This document shows, in pieces, positions 43,748 to 52,824 of a stretch of DNA of 64,000 bases (positions are counted from its first letter, which is position 1; every line of letters starts with the position of its first letter). The notes beneath the pieces were generated by a model. The model was not told the origin of the DNA, did not search any database, and saw nothing but the letters and a program-made list of their open reading frames with translations. Source of the DNA: JAJPKK01 sp963824905 (GTDB lineage: Bacteria; Pseudomonadota; Alphaproteobacteria; Rhizobiales; Xanthobacteraceae); NCBI GenBank assembly GCA_963824905.1, contig CAWGRH010000027.1, positions 248,001 through 312,000 of the forward strand. The letters are read 5' to 3'. Made by a program: the position numbers and the translations under genes.

Positions 43748-44857
43748 CTATGCCGGCCGCTTTCCCGCATAGTGCGCGGCATGTTCCTTCACGCACCGCT
43801 CGAGGTCGGAGAAGTTCCGATAGAGTTGCTCGAGCGCGAAGGCGAGCGTGAAGACCCGTTCGGCCTCTTCGATCGAGAGAGCGCGCGTCAATCCTTCGCG
43901 GCGCATCGCGACCACTTCCGACACATAGGCCTGCAAGGCGGCATCCACCGCGTCGAGCGAAGGCGGACTGCGACGTCGGGTGAGCGCGGTCGCGCAGCCA
44001 CGGAGGAATCTGCTCGCCTCGGCGGCGAGCGCCGCGAGCTGCGGGTGCAGACGCTGCGCAAACACCTCGGGAAGCGGAACGGCCGCAGCGCGCCCGAGGA
44101 TCACAAGATCGTGGCGCAGGCGAAGCAGCGTTCGCGACAGCGGTCCCTCGTCCGGTTCCGGAAGCAGCTTGACCATCCGCTCGCTTCGCGCCTCCGCCGC
44201 CGTCGCCTGGAACGCGATGACGGCGCGGCCGATCTCGTTCTGGCTATGACCGACCTCTGTGGCATCGAGATTGCGCCAGAAGCCTTCGAGCAGTTCCGGG
44301 ACGAACGCGGCCATCCGGTTGAGGATGCCGGTAGCTGCGTCGAGCGCGAGGCTGTAGGCCCGCTGCGGCAACACCAAGAGCGAGACCGCCATCGCGATCA
44401 ACCCGCCGAGCCCGACCTCGAGCAGACGGTCGAGCGCCGATTGGATCGGTCCCTGGTCGAACTGCCCGGAAATGAGGAGCACCAACACAGCGGTGAACGG
44501 AGCGACGCGAAAGCTCGGCTTGATCGCTGCGATCAGCGCGAGCGGGGCGATGGTGAGCGCGAGCAGACCGGCTTCCTCGATCGTCGTCGAATGCGGGATG
44601 AGCGCGCCGATCGCGCCGGCATAAACGACGCCGCTCAGCGTCCCGATCATATACTCGGCCGTCGCCCGTAGCGATCCGCCGGCGCTCATCTGGGTGACGA
44701 CCACCGCCGTGAGCACGACCCAGAGCCCGTGCAACGGGATCGTCAGCATCCGGGAGACTGCGAAGGCCAACAACACGACGAGCGTCATGCGCAGGCAGAA
44801 CCGCAACTGGGCACTGCGGGCGCGGAGGCGAGAGGCGATGCGTGTCCAGTCGACCAA
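43748..44857 (-). CDS. FUSC family inner-membrane protein
   Basis: This is a fusaric-acid-resistance-type membrane protein of 369 residues. Five or six helices in residues 20-170 include HGLWVVLTAVVVTQMSAGGSLRATAEYMIGTL and a hydrophobic IGALIPHS...LALIAAIKPSFRVAPFTAVLVLL region, followed by a long helical cytoplasmic half with many arginines. Family members export aromatic or organic acids or stress compounds. It lies 25 bases after the cyoD stop on the same strand and may be the last gene of that operon. No HlyD-type partner is adjacent. Confidence 0.85.
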   Translation of the reverse strand: MVDWTRIASRLRARSAQLRFCLRMTLVVLLAFAVSRMLTIPLHGLWVVLTAVVVTQMSAGGSLRATAEYMIGTLSGVVYAGAIGALIPHSTTIEEAGLLALTIAPLALIAAIKPSFRVAPFTAVLVLLISGQFDQGPIQSALDRLLEVGLGGLIAMAVSLLVLPQRAYSLALDAATGILNRMAAFVPELLEGFWRNLDATEVGHSQNEIGRAVIAFQATAAEARSERMVKLLPEPDEGPLSRTLLRLRHDLVILGRAAAVPLPEVFAQRLHPQLAALAAEASRFLRGCATALTRRRSPPSLDAVDAALQAYVSEVVAMRREGLTRALSIEEAERVFTLAFALEQLYRNFSDLERCVKEHAAHYAGKRPA

Positions 44858-44882
44858 GCGATTTAGGCCGGGTTCACCGTTC

Positions 44883-45281
44883 TTACCGCTGCATCTGCAT
44901 CATCTGATGCAGCGGCATGCTCGGCATCATGTTGCGGTTGAGATTGTCCATGATCCACAACGAGCCGGCGATGATCAGCACGACGATCAGCACGCCGAAG
45001 GCCAGCGCGAGGATATTGTTGGTGTTGTCGGGCGCCGTGGTGATGTGCAGGAAGAAGACGAGGTGCACGCCGATTTGGGCGACGGCCAGCACGGCGAGCG
45101 CGACGGGAATCGCGGGTCCCCAGATCAGGTCGGTCGCGACGACATAGAATGACGCGGCGGTCAGCGCGACAGAGAGGACGAAGCCGAGCACGTAGCCGCG
45201 GATGCCTTCGCCGACGCTGTGATCCGCCGCATCCATGAAGCCGGGACCGACATCGTCGGCATAGTGTTGGTTTTCGCTCAT
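44883..45281 (-). CDS. cyoD: Cytochrome o ubiquinol oxidase subunit IV
   Basis: This is the small fourth subunit (132 residues) of the bo3 quinol oxidase. Three helices are visible: GYVLGFVLSVALTAASFYVV, IPVALAVLAVAQIGVHLVFFLHI and LAFGVLIVVLIIAGSLWIMDNL. It assists assembly of the CuB site. The ATG at 45279-45281 overlaps the cyoC stop by four bases (ATGA) and is chosen over an upstream reading frame that lies inside cyoC. The tail is rich in methionine (MMPSMPLHQMMQMQ), which could bind copper. Confidence 0.93.
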   Translation of the reverse strand: MSENQHYADDVGPGFMDAADHSVGEGIRGYVLGFVLSVALTAASFYVVATDLIWGPAIPVALAVLAVAQIGVHLVFFLHITTAPDNTNNILALAFGVLIVVLIIAGSLWIMDNLNRNMMPSMPLHQMMQMQR

Positions 45282-45973
45282 CGGCCTTGTCCGATCAGGT
45301 AGACGATGGTGAACAGCGCGACCCAGATGATGTCGAGGGCGTGCCAGAACAGGTTGAAGCACAAGAGCCGCCGCATGATGGCGGGGCGGAAGCCCTTCAC
45401 AAGCACCTGCGCCATCATGGTGCCGAGCCACAACAGCCCGACGCTCACGTGAAGGCCGTGGCAGCCGACCACGGTGAAGAAGGCCGACAGGAAGGCGCTG
45501 CGCTGCGGCCCGGCCCCAGCCGCCACCAGCGAGGCGAATTCCTGCATTTCCAGCATCAGGAATCCGAGACCAAGAAGGCCGGTGACGAGGAGGCTAACCT
45601 GAGTCCATATTTGGCTACGGGCTTCGGTCGCGACCGCGGAAAGGCCGCAGGTGAAGCTCGAGGTCAGCAGCAGGCCGGTCTCCATCGCAACCCGCACCGG
45701 ATCGAAGAAGTCCTTTCCCGACGGGCCGTCGGCCGTCGCCGTCTGCAACACCGCGTAGGCCGCGAAGAAGCAGGAAAACATCACGATGTCGCTCAGGAGG
45801 AATATCCAGAAGCCGTAGCCGACGACGACGCGCTTCGAGGCCGGGCCACCCTCGCCATGGCCGGTTGCAAAGCTGTGTCCGCCGCCAAGGCCGGTGATGT
45901 CGTAAGCGGCGCGCTCCGCAGCGTAGCGATCGGCGGCCGGCGGCAACGGCTCTCGGAAGGTCTCCGTGCTCAT
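45278..45973 (-). CDS. cyoC: Cytochrome o ubiquinol oxidase subunit III
   Basis: This is subunit III of the bo3 quinol oxidase (231 residues), of the COX3 family, with five membrane helices from residue 50 to the end (FWIFLLSDIVMFSCFFAAYAVL, GLHVSVGLLWLGTMMAQVLV, FWHALDIIWVALFTIVYLIG). It supports proton uptake and stability of subunit I. Start and stop overlap cyoB and cyoD by four bases each, showing tight translational coupling. The N-terminal 45 residues are a soluble extension rich in Gly, Ala and His. Confidence 0.94.
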   Translation of the reverse strand: MSTETFREPLPPAADRYAAERAAYDITGLGGGHSFATGHGEGGPASKRVVVGYGFWIFLLSDIVMFSCFFAAYAVLQTATADGPSGKDFFDPVRVAMETGLLLTSSFTCGLSAVATEARSQIWTQVSLLVTGLLGLGFLMLEMQEFASLVAAGAGPQRSAFLSAFFTVVGCHGLHVSVGLLWLGTMMAQVLVKGFRPAIMRRLLCFNLFWHALDIIWVALFTIVYLIGQGR

Positions 45974-47988
45974 GCCGGCTCACCCTGGCGGACATGCTCC
46001 TCGAGCCAGCGGGCGCGAGCCGCTCGCCGCGCCCGATCGATGCGCGCGACCTCCTCGGCCGGGATTTCGTCCTCCTCCTTGTCGCGCCAGGCAAACCACA
46101 CGAACACCACGTACGCCGCAAACAGACCGACACCGACCAGCCACCAGATGTGCCAGATCAGCGCGAATCCGGTGAGGGTAGCAAAGAAAGCAACGACGAA
46201 TCCGGTCGGGCTGTTGCGCGGAACCTCGATCGCCTTGTACTCCGGCTCCGCGGACATGTGCTGCGTCTCGATGGCGCGCTGCTTGATCTGCCAATACGGC
46301 TCCTCGCCCTTCACACTTGGCATCACTGCAAAGTTGAACGCAGGCGGCGGCGAGGCCGTCGACCACTCGAGCGAGCGGCCGTCCCAGGGATCGCCCATCT
46401 CGTCGCGCAACGTCTCGCGGCGTCGAATGCTGACGATGAGCTGAACGACCTGGCAGACGACGGCGAGGATGGTCACGACGATGCCGAGCGCGGCGATCAT
46501 CACCCAAGGCTGCCACAGCGAGAAATCGTAATGCTGCAGCCGGCGCGTCATGCCGAGCAGGCCCGCAATGTAGAGCGGTATGAATGTGACGTAGAAGCCG
46601 ATCAGCGTGAACCAGAACGCGGCCTTGCCCCAGCCCTCGTGAAGGCGGAAGCCGAACGCCTTCGGAAACCAGTAGGCCAATCCCGCGAATACGGAGAACA
46701 CGACGCCGCCGATGATGACGTTGTGGAAGTGAGCGACCAGGAACAGGCTGTTGTGGAGCTGGAAATCCGCCGGCGGAACGGCGAGCAGCACGCCGGTCAT
46801 GCCTCCCAGCACGAAGGTCACGATGAAGGCAAGCGACCATAGCATCGGCGTCGTGAAGCGGATGCGCCCGCCATACATCGTGAACATCCAGTTGTAGATC
46901 TTCACCCCGGTGCCGACCGCGATGATGCTCGTCGCGATGCCGAAGAAGGCGTTGACGTCGGCTCCCGCCCCCATGGTGAAAAAGTGATGCAGCCACACGG
47001 TGAAGGAGACGAGGCAGATGAACAGCGTCGCCGCCACCATCGAGCGGTAGCCAAACAGCGGCTTGCCGGAGAACGTCGAGATCACCTCGGAGAAGATTCC
47101 GAACGCCGGCAGCACCAGGATGTAGACCTCGGGGTGGCCCCAGGCCCAGATCAGGTTGACGAACATCATCATGTTGCCGCCGGCTTCGTTGGTGAAGAAA
47201 TGGAAGCCGAGATAACGGTCGAGGGTGAGCATCGCGAGCGTCGCGGTGAGAATCGGAAAGGCCGCGACGATCAGCAAATTCGCGGCGAGCGCGGTCCAGC
47301 AGAACATCGGCATGCGCATATAGCCCATGCCCGGCGCCCGGATCTTGAGGATTGTGGTGACGAAGTTGATGCCCGTCACCAACGTGCCGATACCCGAGAT
47401 CAGGAGAGCCCATAGGTAGTAGTCGACGCCGACGCCGGGCGAGTAGCGTACCTCCGAGAGCGGCGGATAAGGCAGCCAGCCGGTGCGCGCGAACTCGCCG
47501 ATGACGAGCGAGAGGTTTACGAGCAGCGCGCCGGTGGCGGTGAGCCAGAAGCTCGTCGAGTTCCAGGTGGGGAAGGCGACGTCACGCACGCCGAGCTGCA
47601 GCGGGACCACGAAGTTCATGAAACCGATCATCAACGGCATCGCGCCGAAGAAGATCATGATCGTGCCATGGGCCGAGAAAATCTGGTCGTAATGCTCGGG
47701 CGGCAGGTAGCCGGCCGCGCGGAAGGCGAGCGCCTGCTGCGAACGCATCATGATCGCATCAACGAAGCCGCGCAGCAGCATCACGAGGCCGAGCAGTATG
47801 TACATCACGCCGATCCGCTTGTGATCGACGCTGGTGATCCACTCGCGCCACAGATAGGGCAGATGGCCGGCAAGGATGATCCACAGGACAATGAGACCCA
47901 CCAGCGCGAACACCGTTCCGCCGGCGACCAGCGGGATCGGCTGATCGAGGGGGATCGCGTCCCAGGAGAGCTTGCCGAGCAGGTTCAT
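45970..47988 (-). CDS. cyoB: Cytochrome o ubiquinol oxidase subunit I
   Basis: This is the catalytic heme-copper subunit (672 residues, about 663 in E. coli), with some 15 helices. It oxidises ubiquinol, reduces oxygen to water and pumps protons. Ligand motifs are FSAHGTIMIFFGAMP (low-spin heme His), WAWGHPEVYILVLPAFG (CuB His with cross-linked Tyr), VWLHHFFTMG (CuB His pair) and LVAHFHNVIIGG (heme ligands). The ATG at 47986-47988 directly follows the cyoA stop. The operon provides a high-oxygen terminal oxidase. A heme O synthase gene (cyoE) is not in the window. Confidence 0.97.
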   Translation of the reverse strand: MNLLGKLSWDAIPLDQPIPLVAGGTVFALVGLIVLWIILAGHLPYLWREWITSVDHKRIGVMYILLGLVMLLRGFVDAIMMRSQQALAFRAAGYLPPEHYDQIFSAHGTIMIFFGAMPLMIGFMNFVVPLQLGVRDVAFPTWNSTSFWLTATGALLVNLSLVIGEFARTGWLPYPPLSEVRYSPGVGVDYYLWALLISGIGTLVTGINFVTTILKIRAPGMGYMRMPMFCWTALAANLLIVAAFPILTATLAMLTLDRYLGFHFFTNEAGGNMMMFVNLIWAWGHPEVYILVLPAFGIFSEVISTFSGKPLFGYRSMVAATLFICLVSFTVWLHHFFTMGAGADVNAFFGIATSIIAVGTGVKIYNWMFTMYGGRIRFTTPMLWSLAFIVTFVLGGMTGVLLAVPPADFQLHNSLFLVAHFHNVIIGGVVFSVFAGLAYWFPKAFGFRLHEGWGKAAFWFTLIGFYVTFIPLYIAGLLGMTRRLQHYDFSLWQPWVMIAALGIVVTILAVVCQVVQLIVSIRRRETLRDEMGDPWDGRSLEWSTASPPPAFNFAVMPSVKGEEPYWQIKQRAIETQHMSAEPEYKAIEVPRNSPTGFVVAFFATLTGFALIWHIWWLVGVGLFAAYVVFVWFAWRDKEEDEIPAEEVARIDRARRAARARWLEEHVRQGEPA

Positions 47989-48969
47989 TCACTGCGTTCC
48001 CTGAGGACGGAAAACGGGCCGGCTGCTGCGGCTCGCCGGACCGGGGCCCGGCGGTAGCTGCTGGGTGACGAGATCGCGAAACAGCATCGGCTCGACCTCG
48101 CGATAGGTGTAGGGCGCGACGTTCTCGCTCTGTTGGGCGAGCGCGACATAGGCTTCGAGATCGAGCGCGGGCCCGCTCTGGCGCGTGGTCGCGATCCATT
48201 GATCGAATTCGCCTTGCGTCACCGCGCGCAGCGTGAAGTGCATGCCGGAAAAACCGTCGCCGCTGTATTGCGTGGACTGACCGAAATAACTGCCGGCGTG
48301 GTCAGCCTTGAGATGAAGCTGCGTGACCATGCCGTTCATCGTCGCGATCATGCTGCCGAGCTGCGGAACGAAGAACATATTCATCACGCTCGCCGAGGTG
48401 AGGGAAAAATGCAGCGGCGTGTCGAGGGGAACAACGATCTCATTCACGCTGGCGACGCCGAGCTCGGGATAGATGAAGAGCCACTTCCAATCGAGGGAGA
48501 CGACCTGCACCTCGAGCGCTCTCTCCCGCGGCTCGATCGGCTTGAAGGGATCGAGATCATGCGCGCCGATCCAGATCACGCCGCCGAGAAAAAGGATCAC
48601 CAGGAGCGGTATCGCCCATACGATCAGCTCGATGCGGCCGGAATAGACCCAGTCCGGCCGGTAGCGGGCGCGCGTGTTGGAGGCACGAAACCACCACGCG
48701 AAGACGAGCGCCGCGACGATCGTGGGCACCACAATCACCAGCATGATTTCGAGCGCGTTGAGCAGAATTTTCGCGTTGGCGTCGGCGATCGGGCCGCGGG
48801 GGTCGAGCACGCCGCCGGAACAGCCGGAGAGGAGCGACAGCGCCGCCAAGCCTGCGATAACCCGCAAGCGCTTCGATTGCCGGAGCGCCGCCGGGACGCA
48901 GGCCTCTGACGGCACCTCCCGATCGGGCAGCCTGTCCATGAGCCTGTGGTCTCCCGGGTCCCGGAACAT
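47989..48969 (-). CDS. cyoA: Cytochrome o ubiquinol oxidase subunit II
   Basis: This is subunit II of the bo3 quinol oxidase, a lipoprotein of up to 326 residues. A lipobox LSGC near residue 50 gives the lipid-anchored cysteine; two helices follow (ALEIMLVIVVPTIVAALVFAWW and LIVWAIPLLVILFLGGVIW), then the cupredoxin domain. CuA ligands are absent (NMFFVPQLGSMIATMNGM in place of the Cys-rich loop), as expected for quinol rather than cytochrome c oxidase. The first ATG (48967-48969) is used; an in-frame ATG 30 bases later is an equal candidate. It is the first operon gene, and the promoter should lie near 48970-49020. Confidence 0.93.
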   Translation of the reverse strand: MFRDPGDHRLMDRLPDREVPSEACVPAALRQSKRLRVIAGLAALSLLSGCSGGVLDPRGPIADANAKILLNALEIMLVIVVPTIVAALVFAWWFRASNTRARYRPDWVYSGRIELIVWAIPLLVILFLGGVIWIGAHDLDPFKPIEPRERALEVQVVSLDWKWLFIYPELGVASVNEIVVPLDTPLHFSLTSASVMNMFFVPQLGSMIATMNGMVTQLHLKADHAGSYFGQSTQYSGDGFSGMHFTLRAVTQGEFDQWIATTRQSGPALDLEAYVALAQQSENVAPYTYREVEPMLFRDLVTQQLPPGPGPASRSSRPVFRPQGTQ

Positions 48970-49217
48970 GAGCTCTGGCCGCGTGACGCGCGTGTGATGG
49001 TCCCGATTTGGCTACTAGATTTTCCGTGAGAATTCCAGGGCGCCGGCACTGCGGCGCGCACTTGCGTGGCATCCCGTCAAGAACCGCTGGCGCTCCGCGC
49101 GAGGTGGGAGCGACGCATTCATCGGACCGCACCGTCAACGCCGGCTGCCTGGAACAGGCGCGTCGCCTTCAACACGACGACACCGCGGCGGCCGTGAGAC
49201 TCGCGCAGGGGCTGCAC

Positions 49218-49259
49218 AAAAAAGATTCGGGGCCGCCGAAATAACCGGCAGCCCCGAAC
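49218..49259 (-). terminator. Rho-independent terminator of the porin-like gene
   Basis: On the minus strand, GTTCGGGGCTGCCGG pairs almost perfectly with the segment ending GGCGGCCCCGAATC around a TTATTT loop, followed by TTTTTT. This is a classic intrinsic terminator about 30 bases after the porin-like gene's stop. The rest of the 318-base gap up to cyoA (49260-49287 and 48970-49217) holds no gene that I can see. Confidence 0.85.
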
Positions 49260-49287
49260 TTCGCCCCGATCCGAGGATTAGATCAGC

Positions 49288-50183
49288 TCACCAGAAGCGG
49301 TAGTTGACGCCCACGCGGGCGATGTTGTCGTGGATGTGTACCGTCTGGTTCACATTCGCGACGCTGAAATTCCCGCCACCGGCGCCTGCGAACGGGCTGA
49401 TGAGCGCGTTGGTGTTGTACGCCAGGTTGCCGAGGTCGACATAGAGGTACTCGGCCTTGACGCTCCAGTTGGCGGTCCACTTCCACTCGACGCCGCCGCC
49501 GATGGTCGGGCCGAACACCTCCTGAGTGATTTGGCCCGCGGTTGCATAAGGCCCGAGACCGGGCGAAGTCACGTTCTGGGCGATGCCGGTATTGGACCGC
49601 GCGTTGGCAAAGGCGAGACCGCCGGTCACATAGACGAGGGTGTTCGGACCCCACAAAAGGCCGGCGCGGCCGCGAAGGGTGCCGAGAGCGTTGATGCGCT
49701 CGTTCAACGTAGCCGTCTGAGTTCAGCGGGAACGCTGGAAACGCCGCGGCCGGAGTGACGCTCGTATACGTGGAGCTGTGGGAGTCAGACTTGCCCTGGA
49801 AATCCACTTCCACACCGATCACGCCGTCCCACGTCCAGGCGATGTTGTGAAGGAGCCAATTGTGGCCCGCCTGACCGCCGTAGATGAGGCCACTGTGATT
49901 TACTGAGGCCTGGAAGGTCGCAGCCTGGGCGCTGAGGAAGCTGTAGTAGTTTAGAGTGGCGGCGGCGTTGCAACCCGGCTGCCCCACGGTGCTGCAATTG
50001 CCCGGACTGCCGACCGAGTTCGACGATATCGCGACCCCAATCATATCCCACGTTCGCGCCGACGTAGCCGCCGGACCAGATATCGACCGCCACCGGCGCC
50101 GGAGCCTTCAAAGGCATGTCCGCCGCTACGGCGGGCGCCGCGAGCGCCACGAGCGCAATTCCCGCTAACAGAAAATTCTTCAC
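49288..50183 (-). pseudogene. Outer-membrane beta-barrel protein (Omp25/31-like), two frameshifts
   Basis: This is an eight-stranded outer-membrane porin-like protein of about 297 residues. A GTG start at 50181-50183 follows GGGGGAGG at 5 bases and opens a signal peptide (LLAGIALVALAAPAVAADMP). The Bradyrhizobium-type start APVAVDIWSGGYVGANVGYDWG then breaks at a run of four G near 50035 and continues in the next frame (VAISSNSVGSPGNC...AWTWDGVIGVEVDFQGK). A second break near 49710 leads to NERINALGTLRGRAGLLWG and the ending VGVNYRFW, the aromatic last strand. Each break equals one extra base. The strong terminator and ribosome site suggest an expressed, intact gene, so sequencing error is likely. 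Confidence 0.82.
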
Positions 50184-50496
50184 GTTGACCTCCCCCTTGT
50201 GCCCCGGCACGAAATTCACTCGTCCCGACTATACAGGCTTAATCCCAAGAAAGCTGTTGCGGGCAGGCCACACTTGAGAAAAACTGCATAAACGATGAGC
50301 GTTCTCTAGTTATCTCAGCCGCTTACGACGCACTGCCCTGTGCTCATTGCGAGACAGAAGGGCGACCCGTCGGGCCATTTCCCTCAAAGACCGGACACTG
50401 CGCAGCCGGCAAGGGGGCCGTTCAGCGATTTCATGTCGATAAAGCGGGCGTTACTCTGGCCGCACAAAAAACGGGGCGCTCGTCTGGGAGGCAAGC
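50184..50496. promoter_or_regulatory. Divergent intergenic region with probable promoters
   Basis: The gap separates the minus-strand porin-like gene from a plus-strand binding protein. On the minus strand TATAGT, at about 50228-50233, reads as a -10 box some 45 bases before the GTG start, and AT-richer sequence lies further upstream. On the plus strand no clear -10/-35 pair was found. The binding protein's GGGAGG ribosome site lies just inside the right end. No small gene is evident. Confidence 0.35.
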
Positions 50497-51477
50497 ATGC
50501 TGGGCAGGACAATTGGACGCGCGAAGACAGTCACGGGCCGTTTCGGACGCCAGTCGCTGTACGTTGCTGCCGTGGCTTGCATTGCCGGGGGCGCCATCTT
50601 CGGTCGGCATGACCGGGCGTCGGCCGAAAAGCTCCGCGTCGGCGTCAACCTGACCACCATCGAAACCGTGCCGATCTATCTCGCCGTCGACGGTGTCGAT
50701 GTCACGCTCACCGGCGGCGCCATTCCAGCCTTGACCGAAGGAAAGGTCGACGTCGTCACCAATGCGGAGACCCAGGCGCTCCTGCGGTCGACGGAGCGCC
50801 CGGACATCCGCGTCATCCTCACCGTTGCCGAGTACGGCTACCGTATCGTCGCGCGCCGTTCCGCGGGCGTCGGCACCGCATCGGACCTGCGCGGCAAGAG
50901 GATCGCGACCTCGCTCAACAGCTCGGCGCATTTCTATATCGTCAAGACGCTGCGGGGCGTCGGGCTGGCGGAGAAGGATGTCACCGTCGTAGGGATGTTG
51001 CCGAACGACATGCCCGCGGCGCTCGCGCGGGGCGACGTCGATGCGATGTCGATCTGGGAGCCGGCCGCCGAGCGAGCCCGCCAGGCACTGGGCGCCGATG
51101 CGCAGGTTATCGACGGACCCGCCTACCAGGAGCGCTTCAATCTCAACACGACAACGGCGGTGCTCGCCGATCCCACGAAGCGCGCGGCGGTGATCGACCT
51201 GTTGCGGCGTATCATCGGGGCCTCACGAGACATTCGCGAGCGTCCCGAGCCGGCGCAGCAGCTCGTGGCCAAGAAGCTCGATGTGCCGCTGTCGCTCGTG
51301 GAGACCACCTGGCCCCTGTTCCGGTTCCCGGCCTCGATCAGCGACGACATGCTCGCCACCATGCTCGAGCAGGAGCCCTGGATGGCCGAGAAGCAGAACC
51401 GCCCACCACGGTCGCGCGAAGCGATCACGGCGTTGATCGACGCGAGCATCTTGCGCGAGGCGTTGGCGTCCCGCTGA
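50497..51477 (+). CDS. NitT/TauT-type substrate-binding protein
   Basis: This periplasmic binding protein of 326 residues has a signal region around residues 20-44 ending DRASAEKL. NMT1/NitT features are LRVGVNLTTIETVPIYLA, VTLTGGAIPALTEGKVDVVTNAETQALL, LRGKRIATSLNSSAHFYIVKTL and DMPAALARGDVDAMSIWEPAAERA. The ATG follows GGGAGGCAAGC. It has no transporter genes beside it. The ligand may be a sulfonate, nitrate or thiamine-precursor-like compound in this family; nothing here distinguishes them. Confidence 0.86.
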   Translation: MLGRTIGRAKTVTGRFGRQSLYVAAVACIAGGAIFGRHDRASAEKLRVGVNLTTIETVPIYLAVDGVDVTLTGGAIPALTEGKVDVVTNAETQALLRSTERPDIRVILTVAEYGYRIVARRSAGVGTASDLRGKRIATSLNSSAHFYIVKTLRGVGLAEKDVTVVGMLPNDMPAALARGDVDAMSIWEPAAERARQALGADAQVIDGPAYQERFNLNTTTAVLADPTKRAAVIDLLRRIIGASRDIRERPEPAQQLVAKKLDVPLSLVETTWPLFRFPASISDDMLATMLEQEPWMAEKQNRPPRSREAITALIDASILREALASR

Positions 51478-51498
51478 GAGCCCGTAAAGCCATTGATG

Positions 51499-51677
51499 CC
51501 TCATCCTGAGGAGCTGTGCGCCGAAGTTAGGCTTGCCTGACTTCGGCGCCGTTAATTGGTGTCGAAATCGGCAACAGCCAATTTCGATGCACGGCGTCTC
51601 GAAGGATCGCCACAGGCCGCAGCACTTGGGGCCATCCTTCGAGACGCCGGCCACGCCGGTGGTCAACTCAGGATGAG
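51499..51677. repeat. Composite palindromic repeat (CCTCATCCTGAGG type)
   Basis: The unit starts CCTCATCCTGAGGAGC and ends CTCAGGATGAGG, with an inner hairpin CGAAGTTAGGCTTGCCTGACTTCG-like arm pair and GCGTCTCGAAGGAT opposite ATCCTTCGAGACGC. Such CCTCATCCTGAGG and TCTCGAAGGATG elements are abundant in Bradyrhizobium-like genomes. It lies between convergent binding-protein genes. Confidence 0.8.
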
Positions 51678-51704
51678 GTTGTTGGATGGGCTCAGCCCAA
51701 GGAC

Positions 51705-52709
51705 CTACTGCGCCCCGAGCAACGACCGATTGCTCCTCACGATGTCCCGATAGAGCGCGAACTGCTGGCGGGTGAGCGCATCGAGCGCGGCGGCGCTCGA
51801 CCCGACCGCCTCGGTGCCGACGTCGGCGAGCCGCTTGACCACGCCGTCCTCGTGCACCGCCTTATCGATGGCCGCCGTGACCTTTTCCACGACCGGCTGT
51901 GGCGTGCGGATCGGCGCGTAGACCGCGGTCCAGAACGGGACCTCGTAGTCGAGCCCCGCCTCTTTCATGGTCGGTGTGTCCGGGATCGAAGGCGAGCGTG
52001 TGCTCGTGGTCACCGCGAGCGCGCGCACGGTGCCGACTCTGATATTTTCGGTCTGGGCCGGAACACCGTCGATCATCATGGCGATCCGGCCGCTCAGCAG
52101 GTCCGGCATCGCTGCGCCGGTGCCGCGATAGGGTACGTGCACGATGTCGACGCCGGCCTTCTGCTTGAATAGCTCCTCGGCAAGATGCACCGCCGTCCCC
52201 GTGCCCGAGGAGGCAAAGCTGTAGCGACCCGGATTGGCCTTCAGCAGCGCGATGAACTCCTTCAAGTCTTTGACCGGCAAACTCGGCGACACGATCATGA
52301 CCGGCGCGAAGCGCGTGACGATCGAGACCGGCGCCAAATCCTGCATCCAGTCGTAGGGGAGCTTCTCGGTGACCGCGGCATGCACGATACCGGTCGTCGA
52401 GTGATAGAGCAGCGTATAGCCGTCCGGCTCCGCCTTCACCACGGCATCGGTCGCGATGGCGCCGCCAGCGCCGCCCTGGTTCTGCACCAGGATCTGCTGG
52501 CCGAGCACGCCGCCAAGGGCCTGCGCCACCACCCGCGCGGTGGTGTCGATCCCACCGCCCGCGGGAAACGGCACGATGAGCTTGATCGGCCGCGACGGAA
52601 ACTCGGATTGCGCGCGACCGGGCGTCGGGAGCAACACGGCGGCGCATGCAACTGCCGCAACGATGACGGCACTTGCGCCGCGCTGGAGCGGGGCTGGCAC
52701 CTTTCCCAT
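51705..52709 (-). CDS. Tripartite tricarboxylate (Bug) substrate-binding protein
   Basis: This Bug protein (334 residues) has a leader ending near PTPGRAQSEFP. Motifs are PIKLIVPFPAGGGIDTTARV, LVQNQGGAGGAIATDAV, PDGYTLLYHST, FASSGTGTAVHLAEELF and DTPTMKEAGLDYEVPFWTA. The ATG at 52707-52709 is chosen because it gives a normal signal peptide; a longer frame extends 45 bases. It is divergent from a NitT-type binding gene 115 bases away. The ligand is not known. Confidence 0.9.
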   Translation of the reverse strand: MGKVPAPLQRGASAVIVAAVACAAVLLPTPGRAQSEFPSRPIKLIVPFPAGGGIDTTARVVAQALGGVLGQQILVQNQGGAGGAIATDAVVKAEPDGYTLLYHSTTGIVHAAVTEKLPYDWMQDLAPVSIVTRFAPVMIVSPSLPVKDLKEFIALLKANPGRYSFASSGTGTAVHLAEELFKQKAGVDIVHVPYRGTGAAMPDLLSGRIAMMIDGVPAQTENIRVGTVRALAVTTSTRSPSIPDTPTMKEAGLDYEVPFWTAVYAPIRTPQPVVEKVTAAIDKAVHEDGVVKRLADVGTEAVGSSAAALDALTRQQFALYRDIVRSNRSLLGAQ

Positions 52710-52824
52710 GGTGCCAGTATCCTGAACGCATCGACCCGTAGCAAGGCCGAGCAACTGTTGTCGGCGCCGCGGGCTGCCGTTCGGGCGCGAAAAAGTCGGT
52801 CGTGAAAAAGCGACGGGAGGGGAA